A stretch of 64,000 nucleotides of DNA from WQXF01 sp031553615 (GTDB lineage Bacteria > Bacillota > Clostridia > Christensenellales > Aristaeellaceae): NCBI GenBank assembly GCA_031553615.1, contig JAVBLJ010000023.1:19021-83020 (forward strand), given 5' to 3'. Shown one piece after another: positions 1 through 8,151 of the stretch. Every line of letters begins with the position of its first letter. Position 1 is the stretch's first letter. Made by a program: the position numbers and the translations under genes. The notes below the pieces were generated by a model. That model had not been told where the DNA came from. It did not search any database and saw only the letters and a program-made list of their open reading frames with translations.

Positions 1-1
1 G

Positions 2-625
2 GTTATCGTGCGCATCGTGCTGGTAGCCGCCCTCGTTGGCTACGTGTCCTGGCTCTTTGCCTCCGGCCGCAATGGCACTTCCTTCCCCGTGGCAGGGCTG
101 GTGCTCTTCGCGCTGGTGATCATCTACCATACCATCACCCAGCGCACCCGGTTCGGCCGCCATGTTTACGCGGTGGGCGGAAACAAGACGGCGGCGGCCT
201 TGTCGGGCGTCAATGTGCAAAAGACCTACTTCCTTACAATGCTGAACATGTCCGTGTTGGCCGCTTTGGCCGGCCTCCTGTTCGTGGGCCGTTCAACGTC
301 CGCCGGCCCCGATGTGGGCACGGGCTGGGAGCTGGACGCCATCGCATCGGTATTCATCGGCGGCGCGGCGGTCTCCGGCGGTATCGGCACGGTGCTGGCC
401 ACCATGGTAGGTGGTTTGGTGATGGCCGTGCTCAACAACGGCTTGCAGCTGCTCGGCGTTGGCGCGGATCGCACCCAGGTCATCAAGGGCCTTGTGCTGC
501 TGGCCGCAGTGCTCTTCGACGTGTACAACAAGCAGCAGGGCCGAAAATCCATCATTGGCATGCTAACCAAGAAAAAGGAAGAAAAGCACAGGGAAGGGGA
601 CAATCCTGTGAACAGTGGCGTGTAA
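2..625 (+). CDS. mmsB: CUT2 sugar ABC transporter permease, C-terminal part (gene starts left of window)
   Basis: This is the C-terminal portion of a ribose/xylose-type (BPD_transp_2) permease that moves monosaccharides through the membrane. The reading frame is open to the left edge, so the first in-window GTG at 8 is not the true start. Several hydrophobic helices are visible. The stretches RFGRHVYAVGGNKTAA and SVFIGGAAVSGGIGTV are typical of XylH/GguB/MmsB proteins. The C-terminus is charged (KKKEEKHREG). The binding-protein gene follows 59 nt downstream, so permease precedes receptor here, and the ATPase is presumably left of the window. Family assignment is firm; the exact sugar is not shown by the sequence. 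Confidence 0.88.
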   Translation, partial: VIVRIVLVAALVGYVSWLFASGRNGTSFPVAGLVLFALVIIYHTITQRTRFGRHVYAVGGNKTAAALSGVNVQKTYFLTMLNMSVLAALAGLLFVGRSTSAGPDVGTGWELDAIASVFIGGAAVSGGIGTVLATMVGGLVMAVLNNGLQLLGVGADRTQVIKGLVLLAAVLFDVYNKQQGRKSIIGMLTKKKEEKHREGDNPVNSGV

Positions 626-684
626 GGGCACCCACGTTGCAGGGTCTCAAATAAAAGTCTGAGGACTTAAAACAGGAGGATCTC

Positions 685-1752
685 ATGGCAAACAAAAAGC
701 TCGTTTCCTTGCTCCTCGTGGTGGCTCTCCTCGTGACCATGATGGTTGGCCTCGGCACCACTGCTATTGCAGAAGGTTTCGAAGCGGATGCGACCATCGG
801 CGTTGCTCTGCCCTGGCTGGGCACCCAGAACTGGGCTGAAGCCAACGACATGTTCAAGACGCAGCTGGAAGCTGCCGGCTTCAAGGCCATCGTGCAACAT
901 GCCGACAACAAGGTTCCCCAACAGCAGCAGCAGATCGAGTCCATGATTGAGAATGGCTGCAAAGTCATCGTCGTGGGCCCGGTGGACGGCTCGCAGCTGA
1001 GCACCGTTCTGGAAGAAGCCGCCGCGGCGGGCATCAAGATCATCGGCTACGATCGCCTGATCGAGAACACCACGGCCGTTGACGGCGTTGTGCAGTACGG
1101 CAGCATCAAGACCGGCGAAGTGCAAGGCCAAGCCCTGCTGGATGGCCTGGCGGCCAAGGGCGAAGGCCCCTACAACATCGAGCTGTTCGGCGGCGGACCC
1201 GCTGACCCCAACGCCCCCAACTTCTTCGCTGGCGCCATGACGATCCTGCAGCCCAAAATCGACGACGGCACCCTGGTTGTGGTTTCCGGCCAGATGGATT
1301 TCACCCAGGCCGCGACCATGGATTGGGACAACGCCAAGGCCCAGGCCCGCATGGAGACCCTGCTCTCCGGCTTCTACTCCGATAAGAAGATCGACGGCGT
1401 GCTGTGCCCCAACGACGGCATCGCCCGCGCTTGCATCACCGCCGCGGAGCAGGCTGGCCAAGAGCTGCCTGTGACCTCCGGCCTGGATGCCGAGAACGAG
1501 ACCATCGAGTGGATCTGGAAGGGCCGTCAGTACTCTACCGTTGCGAAGCCCACCGACGCTCTGGTCGCCAAGACCGTTGATCTGATCAAGGCGCTGCAGT
1601 CCGGCGAAGGCCTGCCCGCCGCCGATTCCACTGCGAACAATGGCAAGATCGACGTGAACGTGTACGAGCTGCCCCCCGTGGCCGTGACCAAGGACAACGT
1701 CAAGGACGTGTTCGCCAACGATGCCGGCCGTCTGGCGCTGCTGGTCGACTAA
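685..1752 (+). CDS. chvE: ChvE-like multiple-monosaccharide substrate-binding protein
   Basis: A periplasmic-binding-protein type 1 sugar receptor of 355 aa. It begins with a Lys-rich Sec signal peptide (about residues 1-30, cut near AIAEG) and has no lipobox cysteine, which is unusual for a Gram-positive receptor. The mature part has the ChvE/XylF pattern: PWLGTQNWAEAND near the start, VVGPVDGSQL, IGYDRLIENT, and LCPNDGIARACI before the hinge. The start follows an AGGAGG-type site (acaggaggatctc). It is probably co-transcribed with the permease just upstream, and a strong terminator follows. ChvE-type systems carry xylose, glucose, arabinose or galactose, which fits the pentose-rich neighbourhood; the actual ligand is inferred. 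Confidence 0.9.
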   Translation: MANKKLVSLLLVVALLVTMMVGLGTTAIAEGFEADATIGVALPWLGTQNWAEANDMFKTQLEAAGFKAIVQHADNKVPQQQQQIESMIENGCKVIVVGPVDGSQLSTVLEEAAAAGIKIIGYDRLIENTTAVDGVVQYGSIKTGEVQGQALLDGLAAKGEGPYNIELFGGGPADPNAPNFFAGAMTILQPKIDDGTLVVVSGQMDFTQAATMDWDNAKAQARMETLLSGFYSDKKIDGVLCPNDGIARACITAAEQAGQELPVTSGLDAENETIEWIWKGRQYSTVAKPTDALVAKTVDLIKALQSGEGLPAADSTANNGKIDVNVYELPPVAVTKDNVKDVFANDAGRLALLVD

Positions 1753-1795
1753 TTTCGCACAACACAACAAACTAATCCGACAAACCAACGCAAAG

Positions 1796-1830
1796 GGGCG
1801 GCTGTGGAATTTTCCACAGCCGCCCTTGCT
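1796..1830. terminator. Intrinsic terminator between convergent genes
   Basis: A 14-bp GC-rich hairpin (GGGCGGCTGTGGAA with its complement) with a minimal loop lies between chvE and the minus-strand regulator. It can serve both strands, although the T-run on the plus side is short. Confidence 0.8.
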
Positions 1831-1859
1831 TGCGTTGCGAAGTTATGTGGTTATAAAGG

Positions 1860-2798
1860 CTATGCCGCGCCGCCGTTGCCGTTGCCCTGCGAGTAGAACA
1901 TTTTGAAGGTCAGGCCGCAATCATAATCGCCAAAGCCTTTGCCAAACAGGGTCACGCCGCCCTTGTTCACCGCGTTTTCCGCGACCTCGAGGGAGAAAAG
2001 CAGATCGGACTCGGTGGTGATGCCCAGTTCGTCGATGGTGGTATCGGAGAGCTTGAGGCCATCGATGAAGCAGCCCTTCTCGTTGATGGTTAGCAGCTTC
2101 AGGCGGCCATATTGCCCCAGGTTTTCAAACCACCAGGCGGGGGTGAATATGCCGCGGCGGTCGTTGAACTCGCCGGGGCTGGTGAAGTAGCCCAAGCTGC
2201 GCCCGTTGAGCTTGAAGCTGATGTCCGAAGGGTAATGGGAGGCAAAGCCTGGCGCCTCCGAGGCCAGCTCCATGCCGATCTGTAGCTCGGTACAGGACTC
2301 GCCGTGCTTAAGGCTGTTGGGGAGCTGATAGGTGACATACCCTTCGCTGAACCAGAGCAGGCGCGCGTTGAACCGCTCGGGGAAGGAGAAGTAGCGCGAA
2401 TCGTCCAGCTCACCGATGATGACCGTTTCGTTTACGATGCCGCAGGTCGGCTTGATTTTGTAATCCACGTAGTGGCCGATGCCGATATCGAACGAGTACA
2501 CGTTCTTGAGGGCCGAATCTTCATCGAACAGGTCGAGGATGATCTTGGTGGCGGCCAGGGTACATACCTTCTGCGAGCCGCGCACGCCGGATTGGGAGCG
2601 AACCTTGATGATGCCTGCATCCTGCAGCTTCCTGACGTGGGCGGTGATCGCGCCGTTGGAAAGCTGCAGACTCTTGGCCAGCTGATTTAGGTTGGCTTCC
2701 CCGTTGGCCTTGAGCAGGTGGAGGATATCGATACGGACGCTGGAATCCAGCGCTTCAAACAGCTGCAGCCCGTTTTTGACGTCGATGATATGGATCAT
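1860..2798 (-). CDS. ArsR-family winged-helix transcriptional regulator with large C-terminal domain
   Basis: A 312-aa regulator. Residues ~10-90 form an ArsR-type winged helix: LDSSVRIDILHLLKANGEANLNQ, then the recognition segment LSNGAITAHVRKLQDAGIIK. The ~200-residue C-terminal domain is beta-rich and of unknown fold, much longer than in metal-sensing ArsR proteins, and no Cys metal site is visible. Start: ATG with AGAAAGAGG upstream. The gene is divergent from the arabinan cassette that starts at 3071. A perfect 13-nt inverted repeat follows that cassette's promoter, and an ATCTAAA half-site lies at 2832-2838 near this gene's own start. I infer it senses an arabino-oligosaccharide-derived signal, represses the cassette and regulates itself. 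Confidence 0.82.
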   Translation of the reverse strand: MIHIIDVKNGLQLFEALDSSVRIDILHLLKANGEANLNQLAKSLQLSNGAITAHVRKLQDAGIIKVRSQSGVRGSQKVCTLAATKIILDLFDEDSALKNVYSFDIGIGHYVDYKIKPTCGIVNETVIIGELDDSRYFSFPERFNARLLWFSEGYVTYQLPNSLKHGESCTELQIGMELASEAPGFASHYPSDISFKLNGRSLGYFTSPGEFNDRRGIFTPAWWFENLGQYGRLKLLTINEKGCFIDGLKLSDTTIDELGITTESDLLFSLEVAENAVNKGGVTLFGKGFGDYDCGLTFKMFYSQGNGNGGAA

Positions 2799-2961
2799 GA
2801 AGCCTCTTTCTGCATCGCGGGTTTGCGAAACATCTAAATTATTTCAATTATGAATGAAACAATGGAGGATGTCAAGACGAACCCATTCATATTTGCGCAG
2901 AACGTACAACATGAGGGGAGTACGTTCGGCTATAAGAAATAGAAAATCTTAAAAATGACTG

Positions 2962-2990
2962 TTGACATCCTCCTGGACTGGTGCTATTAT
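2962..2990 (+). promoter_or_regulatory. Sigma-A-type promoter of the arabinan-uptake cassette
   Basis: A perfect -35 TTGACA (2962-2967), 17-bp spacer and TATTAT -10 (2985-2990) precede the binding-protein gene. The predicted transcript starts near 2997, so the inverted repeat at 3006-3041 lies just inside it. Confidence 0.85.
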
Positions 2991-3005
2991 GAGGCCAACG
3001 GAAAG

Positions 3006-3041
3006 TTTAGATAAATCTGCAATATTTTAGATTTATCTAAA
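3006..3041 (+). promoter_or_regulatory. Perfect 13-nt inverted repeat, probable operator
   Basis: TTTAGATAAATCT (3006-3018) and its exact complement (3029-3041) are separated by 10 nt, beginning about 10 nt after the predicted transcription start. AT-rich inverted repeats are typical ArsR-family operators, and the divergent ArsR-type gene is the obvious candidate to bind. In RNA the same repeat would form a hairpin next to the ribosome site, so an RNA-level role is possible. Confidence 0.7.
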
Positions 3042-3070
3042 ACAAAACAAATGTATAGGAGGACTTTCGA

Positions 3071-4543
3071 ATGAAGAGGTTTCTTGCTGGAATGCTGACC
3101 CTGGTTCTGGTGCTCGCGCTGTTTAGCGGCATCGGCCTGGCGACCGAGAAGCCGGTTCTGACCGTCTCGGTGTTCGCGCAGGAGCACGAGCAGGCCATGT
3201 ATCGCGAAATGATCACCAAGTTTGAGCAGGAGAACAACTGCACCGTCAACTTCCAGGTGGCTGGCGACCAGTATTGGCCGGAGCTGGAAGCAGCCCTGAC
3301 CGCCGACACTGCCCCCGACGTGTTCTACCTGGGCACCGGCGACATCCGCCGCCGCGTGTGGGCCGACAAGGTCGAGCCCCTCGAAACCCTGCTGGACGTG
3401 GCCTCGCTGGATAAGATTTGGCCCGAAGCGCTCAACCTCTACAAGTACGATGCCGCCACCGACGTGCTGGGCGAAGGCTCCATCTACGCGCTGCCCAAGG
3501 ACTTCTCCGCCGTTTCCATGACGGTCAATAAGGCCATCATCGAAAAGCGCCGCGCCGAGATCGAAGCCCTGGTGGCCGATAAAACCCTGCCCTTCTTCCC
3601 GGAAATCGATGCCAACGGCAACCTGCCGGTCTACACCTTCACCGAGTTCGCCAACCTGTGCAAGGTTCTGACCTTCGAAGACCCCACCCTGCCGGATACC
3701 GCTGGCTCCAAGCAGATTTACGGCACCCACCTGTGGGAAGATTTCACCCTGCAGCCCTTCATCTGGGGTGCGGCTGGCGATTACCTCAGCGCCGACAAAA
3801 CCCAGGTTCTGTTCAACTCGCCGGAATTCATCGAGGGCTATGAAGGCTTCATGAAGATCGTTGAGCTGGGCGGCTCCGGCCTCTCCACCGACGAGACCAC
3901 CGGCTACCTCAAGTTCCTGGCGGGCCGCTGCGCGTACTTCCCCTGCGGCACCTGGGACGTGGGCGCCTTCCAGGCCATCGAGATGGATGAAGCCGTCAAC
4001 CCCGGCAAAGCCTGGTTCGATTTCGACGTCGCTCCCTGGCCGATCAGCGACAAGTACGCCGACCTCTCCATCGAGGATCGCCAGGATAAGTGGGCGGGCC
4101 GCGTGGATTCCATCGGCTACTGCGTCTCCAAGACTTCCCCCAACAAGGAGCTGGCTGCGAAGCTGGCGTACGTCCTCTCCGCCGACGAGGAAGTGCAGCG
4201 CTTCATCGCCAAGCGTGGCGGCCAGTTGCCCAACATCATGAGCATGGCCCAGGGCGAATACCTGACCGACGACAGCTACTTCCCCGAGAGCCGCGTGGTG
4301 TTCGTGCGCATGCTGGAAGGCCAGAACGGCCATCGCGTGCCCACCACCTACACCTGGAATGCCCTGTGGCATGGCGACGGCTTCATCGCCGGTGTGGATT
4401 CCGTGTGGAGCTTCTACGAGAAGAGCGACAAGGGCGTCACCCCCATGAGCGTGGCCGATTACCTGAACAGCATCCAGGAAAACGCGCAGATGCTGCTCGA
4501 CGAGGCCATTCAGGATGCCGCCGACCTGAACCCCAACAACTAA
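3071..4543 (+). CDS. CUT1 ABC transporter extracellular solute-binding protein (arabinan cassette)
   Basis: A family 1 oligosaccharide-binding protein of 490 aa. A Sec signal peptide covers about residues 1-24 (MKRFLAGMLTLVLVLALF, then SGIGLAT), with no lipobox Cys. The mature protein starts with the pattern LTVSVFAQEHEQAM and contains TADTAPDVFYLGTGD, the usual 'hopeless background search' segment of MalE-like receptors. AGGAGGAC upstream fixes the ATG. It is the first gene of a cassette followed by two permeases and a GH51 arabinofuranosidase, so arabino-oligosaccharides are the likely ligand. A strong hairpin follows the stop and probably raises receptor mRNA over permease mRNA. Confidence 0.9.
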   Translation: MKRFLAGMLTLVLVLALFSGIGLATEKPVLTVSVFAQEHEQAMYREMITKFEQENNCTVNFQVAGDQYWPELEAALTADTAPDVFYLGTGDIRRRVWADKVEPLETLLDVASLDKIWPEALNLYKYDAATDVLGEGSIYALPKDFSAVSMTVNKAIIEKRRAEIEALVADKTLPFFPEIDANGNLPVYTFTEFANLCKVLTFEDPTLPDTAGSKQIYGTHLWEDFTLQPFIWGAAGDYLSADKTQVLFNSPEFIEGYEGFMKIVELGGSGLSTDETTGYLKFLAGRCAYFPCGTWDVGAFQAIEMDEAVNPGKAWFDFDVAPWPISDKYADLSIEDRQDKWAGRVDSIGYCVSKTSPNKELAAKLAYVLSADEEVQRFIAKRGGQLPNIMSMAQGEYLTDDSYFPESRVVFVRMLEGQNGHRVPTTYTWNALWHGDGFIAGVDSVWSFYEKSDKGVTPMSVADYLNSIQENAQMLLDEAIQDAADLNPNN

Positions 4544-4566
4544 TCCCGCACGAATAGCGTGCTGTG

Positions 4567-4596
4567 GCGCAATGCAGCGCAATGCAGCGCAATGCA
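4567..4596 (+). repeat. Tandem repeat, 10-bp unit x3
   Basis: Three perfect copies of GCGCAATGCA sit just after the binding-protein stop codon. It is one of many short arrays in gaps of this window. Confidence 0.85.
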
Positions 4597-4600
4597 ATTA

Positions 4601-4660
4601 GAGGGTATCCCTTCCCTTCGAATCGATTGTCCTTCGAGTCGATCGGAGGGGATACCCTCT
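4601..4660 (+). terminator. Large hairpin after binding-protein gene (partial terminator or mRNA stabiliser)
   Basis: GAGGGTATCCC (4601-4611) pairs with GGGATACCCTC (about 4649-4659), with extra imperfect pairing inside, followed by TTTCTCTTT. It lies inside the operon, between the receptor and its permeases, so it probably acts as a leaky terminator or a 3' stabiliser. Confidence 0.75.
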
Positions 4661-4754
4661 TTCTCTTTACAAGTAAAGCTATCAAGAGTAGGGCCTGTAC
4701 CAATTTGCTTTTCAGCACTTGCCCAGCTTTGCGCGGGCGAGCAGGAGGCGCTTT

Positions 4755-5702
4755 ATGATGAAAGAAACCACCGCGACGGTCGCCAAAGAGAAGAAGCCCA
4801 TGTCGTTTCGGACATTGGACAATCTTTGGGGGTACGGATTTATCACCATTCCGCTGATCGGCATGATCATTTTTGTCATCATCCCCCTGTGTATGACCAT
4901 CTACGCCAGCTTCACCTCGTGGCCGCTGGGCCAGGCCATCGGCGCGGCCAAGTGGGTGGGCACACGCAACTACACCGATATGCTCAAGAACAAGCTCTTC
5001 TGGCAGAGCTTGGGCAACACGGCCTACTACATGATCGGGATACCGATTGGCTTGGTCCTTTCGGTGCTGTTCGCCTCCATGATGAACCGGGGGGCACGCT
5101 ATGAGCGGCTGTTTCGCGTGATCTACTACACGCCGGTGATTACCAGCGTGGTGGCAGTCACCTTCATTTTCCAGCGCATGTTCATGTCGGACGGCGGCGT
5201 GATCAACACCTTCCTGGCAGGGCTGGGCATCGCCGAGCCGCCGAACTGGCTGAGCAACCCCAAGTATACCAAGATGGTGATCATCATCATGACGGTGTGG
5301 AAGGGCCTGGGGGGCTCCACCATACTCTACATCGCGGGCATGCAGGGCATCTCCTCCTCCTACTACGAGGCGGCCAAGATCGATGGCGCGAACTGGTTTG
5401 ATACCTTCCGCCGTATCACGCTGCCGCTGCTCATGCCCGTCACCTTCTACCTCATCGTTACCGGCATCATTGGCGGCGCGCAGATGTACGTGGAGCCCCG
5501 GTTGCTCTTTGCCAACAACGGTCCCGCCAACAGCACTTTTACCACCGTGATGCACCTGTATGATCGCACCTTCACCAATTCCAAGGCTGGGTATGGTTCG
5601 GCGGTGGCCGTGGTGCTGGGCGCAATCGTGTTTGTGGTGACCGCCATCCAGTTCTGGATCAACGGGAGGGGGGAGCGCAATGAAAAAGCGAAGGCTCGTT
5701 AG
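4755..5702 (+). CDS. CUT1 ABC transporter permease, UgpA/LacF type
   Basis: An inner permease subunit of about 315 aa with six predicted helices (first FITIPLIGMIIFVIIPL). The EAA loop that contacts the ATPase reads YYEAAKIDGANWFDTF, near residue 210. The start is the ATG of ATGATG after AGGAGG at 4743-4748; an earlier in-frame ATG at 4719 has no ribosome site. The gene overlaps the next permease by 23 nt, implying translational coupling. It works with the receptor at 3071 and the permease at 5680. No ATPase is encoded in the cassette. Confidence 0.9.
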   Translation: MMKETTATVAKEKKPMSFRTLDNLWGYGFITIPLIGMIIFVIIPLCMTIYASFTSWPLGQAIGAAKWVGTRNYTDMLKNKLFWQSLGNTAYYMIGIPIGLVLSVLFASMMNRGARYERLFRVIYYTPVITSVVAVTFIFQRMFMSDGGVINTFLAGLGIAEPPNWLSNPKYTKMVIIIMTVWKGLGGSTILYIAGMQGISSSYYEAAKIDGANWFDTFRRITLPLLMPVTFYLIVTGIIGGAQMYVEPRLLFANNGPANSTFTTVMHLYDRTFTNSKAGYGSAVAVVLGAIVFVVTAIQFWINGRGERNEKAKAR

Positions 5703-6510
5703 CAACTGGATCATTTTCCTGGTGCTGGCCGCAGGCTCATTCGTGATGCTCTACCCCTTCGTGTGGATGATATTTACCTCGCTCAAGCCCAAGATGCACA
5801 TCTATCTGGCCGGTTTGCTCCCCAAGGTGTGGGATTTTACCAGCTACGTGCAGATTTGGCAGGAGATACCGCTGGTGCGCGGCTTCCTGAACACCCTGCT
5901 GTACGCGGGCCCGCCGGTGGTGGTGGGCGCGCTGGTTTCGGCGGCGGCGGCCTTTGCCTTTGCGAAGATTCGCTTCACCGGCCGCAACATCATGTTCCTG
6001 GTGCTGCTCAGCTCGATCATGATCCCCTTTCCATCGATCATGGTCCCGCAATTCGTGCTGTTCAGCGAATTCAAGATGCTGGCTACGCCCTGGCCGCTGC
6101 TGCTGCCCAAGCTCACCGGCAACGTGCTGATGATCTTCTTCCTGCGGCAATACCTCAGCAGCGTGCCCGATTCCATGATCGAGGCTGCGAAGATCGATGG
6201 CTGCAACTATATGCAGATTTACTTCAAGATCATCCTCTACATGGCGGGCCCGGCGCTGGCCGCCCACGGCATCCTGTGGTTCATCGGCTCCTGGAACGAT
6301 TATCTTGCGCCCACCCTCTTCATCAAGAACGAGGCTTGGCAGCCGGTAACGGTGATGGTCGCCAAGTTCAACGAGCAGTACGCCATCAACACCCACGTGC
6401 CGCGCATCATGGCTGGTTCGGTGATGCTGCTGGTGCCGGTACTCATCCTCTACGGTGTGTTCCAGCGGTGGATCATCGAATCGGTAATGTTCTCTAGCGT
6501 GAAGGAGTAG
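5680..6510 (+). CDS. CUT1 ABC transporter permease, UgpE/AraQ type
   Basis: The second permease, 276 aa with six helices. The EAA loop reads MIEAAKIDGCNYMQIYFKI at about residue 167, and the end (RWIIESVMFSSVKE) resembles the 'GAVKG' ends of this family. The start ATG lies inside the previous gene after GGGGGAGCG. It ends 4 nt before the arabinofuranosidase gene, so import and hydrolysis are tightly coupled. Confidence 0.9.
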   Translation: MKKRRLVSNWIIFLVLAAGSFVMLYPFVWMIFTSLKPKMHIYLAGLLPKVWDFTSYVQIWQEIPLVRGFLNTLLYAGPPVVVGALVSAAAAFAFAKIRFTGRNIMFLVLLSSIMIPFPSIMVPQFVLFSEFKMLATPWPLLLPKLTGNVLMIFFLRQYLSSVPDSMIEAAKIDGCNYMQIYFKIILYMAGPALAAHGILWFIGSWNDYLAPTLFIKNEAWQPVTVMVAKFNEQYAINTHVPRIMAGSVMLLVPVLILYGVFQRWIIESVMFSSVKE

Positions 6511-6514
6511 ACAC

Positions 6515-7996
6515 ATGCGTAAGGCAAGGATATTTGCGGACAAAAATTTGACGATTGGACAGGTGGAGCCCACGCTCTTCGCATCGTTCGTGGAGCACCT
6601 GGGCCGCAGCGTGTATACCGGCATCTACGAACCCGGCCACCCGACCGCCGACGCGAACGGCTTCCGCGGCGACGTGTTGGAGCTGGTGAAGGAGCTGGGT
6701 GTGCCCATGGTGCGCTACCCGGGCGGAAATTTCCTTTCGGGGTACGATTGGCGCGATGGCGTGGGGCCCAAGGAGAAGCGCCCGGTGCGGCTCGATCTGG
6801 CCTGGCAGACCACCGAGCCCAACGAGTTTGGTACCGATGAATTCATGGATTGGTGCCAGAAGTCGGGCGTAGAGCCCATGATGGCCGTGAACCTGGGCAC
6901 CGGTACGCCGCGCGAGGCTGCGCAATTGCTGGAATACTGCAACTTCCCCAGCGGCACTGAGCTTTCCGACATGCGCCGCGCCAACGGCCACGAGCAGCCC
7001 TACAACGTAAAAACTTGGTGCCTGGGCAACGAGATGGACGGCCCCTGGCAGATCGGCCAGCTGAGCGCCGAGGATTACGGCAAGAAGGCTCTGACTGCCG
7101 CCAAGATGATGCGCATGCTCGATCCTACGGTCAAGCTGGTGGCCTGCGGCAGCAGCGGCCGCGAGATGCCCACCTTTCCGGAATGGGATCGGATCGTACT
7201 CGATCACCTGTATGAAGAGGTCGATTACCTCTCCATGCACCGTTACTACTGGTGTACCGACAGCATCGATGAATTCTTCGCCAGCTACCACGATATGGAC
7301 TGCTTCATACAGACCATCAAGGCCACCGCCGACTATGTGCAGGCAAAGCACCGTTCATCCAAGCAGATGATGATCTCCTTCGATGAGTGGAACGTGTGGT
7401 ATCAGAACGCGCAAGGCCGCGCCGAATGGAGCCGCGCCCCCCACATCCTCGAGGATATCTACAGCCTGAAGGATGCGCTGGTGTTTGGCGGGATGATGAA
7501 CACCCTGCTCAACAACTGCGATCGCGTAAAGGTCGCCTGCCTAGCGCAGCTGGTCAACGTGATTGCGCCCATCTTCACCGCCGAGGGCGGCGCGGCCATT
7601 CGCCAGACCATCTTTTATCCCTTTGCGCAGGTCTCGGCCCATGGCCGGGGTGAAGTGCTGCGGGCGCTGGTGGATTGCGAGAAGTTCGCTAGCAAGAGCG
7701 GGCAGGTCGATTATGTGTCCAGCGCGATCACCCACGATGCGGAGCGCCGCACGGTGAGCGCCTTCCTGACCAACTACGGTCGCGAGGCGCAGGAGTGCGC
7801 AATCGAGCTGCGCGGCTTCGGCGAGCTCAAGCCGCTGGAGTGCGTGGTGCTGGAGGGCGAGCTGGAGGCGCGCAATACCCTCGATTGCCCCGATACGGTG
7901 ATGCCCCATGCCGGGGAATTGCCAGTGATGCAGGGCGGCGTGGCCGAGGTCAAGTTGCCGTCGCTGAGCAATGTAATGCTTCGCTTCGCATACTGA
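6515..7996 (+). CDS. abfA: GH51 alpha-L-arabinofuranosidase, intracellular
   Basis: A 493-aa family 51 glycosidase that removes terminal alpha-L-arabinofuranosyl units from imported oligosaccharides. Length and pattern fit the family: VRYPGGNFLSGYDWRDGVGP near residue 66, acid/base Glu173 in CLGNEMDGPWQIG, and nucleophile Glu291 in ISFDEWNVWYQ. The C-terminal beta-sandwich starts around residue 390. There is no signal peptide, so it acts in the cytoplasm. The start ATG is fixed by AAGGAG inside the end of the previous gene, and a strong terminator follows. Confidence 0.95.
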   Translation: MRKARIFADKNLTIGQVEPTLFASFVEHLGRSVYTGIYEPGHPTADANGFRGDVLELVKELGVPMVRYPGGNFLSGYDWRDGVGPKEKRPVRLDLAWQTTEPNEFGTDEFMDWCQKSGVEPMMAVNLGTGTPREAAQLLEYCNFPSGTELSDMRRANGHEQPYNVKTWCLGNEMDGPWQIGQLSAEDYGKKALTAAKMMRMLDPTVKLVACGSSGREMPTFPEWDRIVLDHLYEEVDYLSMHRYYWCTDSIDEFFASYHDMDCFIQTIKATADYVQAKHRSSKQMMISFDEWNVWYQNAQGRAEWSRAPHILEDIYSLKDALVFGGMMNTLLNNCDRVKVACLAQLVNVIAPIFTAEGGAAIRQTIFYPFAQVSAHGRGEVLRALVDCEKFASKSGQVDYVSSAITHDAERRTVSAFLTNYGREAQECAIELRGFGELKPLECVVLEGELEARNTLDCPDTVMPHAGELPVMQGGVAEVKLPSLSNVMLRFAY

Positions 7997-8026
7997 ACCT
8001 TCTCCTCGCATGATTCCAAGGGCTTT

Positions 8027-8089
8027 CGAGCGCCGGCGTTCCACCCTTCGCATCCGGGAGGACGCAGGGCGAGCCCGGCGCTCGTTTTT
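8027..8089 (+). terminator. Intrinsic terminator after abfA
   Basis: CGAGCGCCGG (8027-8036) pairs with CCGGCGCTCG (8075-8084), followed by TTTTT. The loop is long and partly paired. Confidence 0.85.
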
Positions 8090-8090
8090 C

Positions 8091-8135
8091 ATTCGCTTAT
8101 TATGTTTTATTCGCTTTCTATGTTTCATTCGCTGT
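8091..8135 (+). repeat. Degenerate tandem repeat, ~18-bp unit
   Basis: About 2.5 copies of a unit like ATTCGCTTTCTATGTTTT fill the gap between the terminator and the GH43 ribosome site. I see no convincing -35/-10 pair here. Confidence 0.65.
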
Positions 8136-8151
8136 AAAGGGGAAAAAAGAT

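Noticed and set aside
2987..4597. A 536-codon open frame on the minus strand across the binding-protein gene
   Set aside because: It is the antisense shadow of a GC-rich coding gene with strong third-position bias. It has no ribosome site and no recognisable domain, while the plus-strand gene has both.
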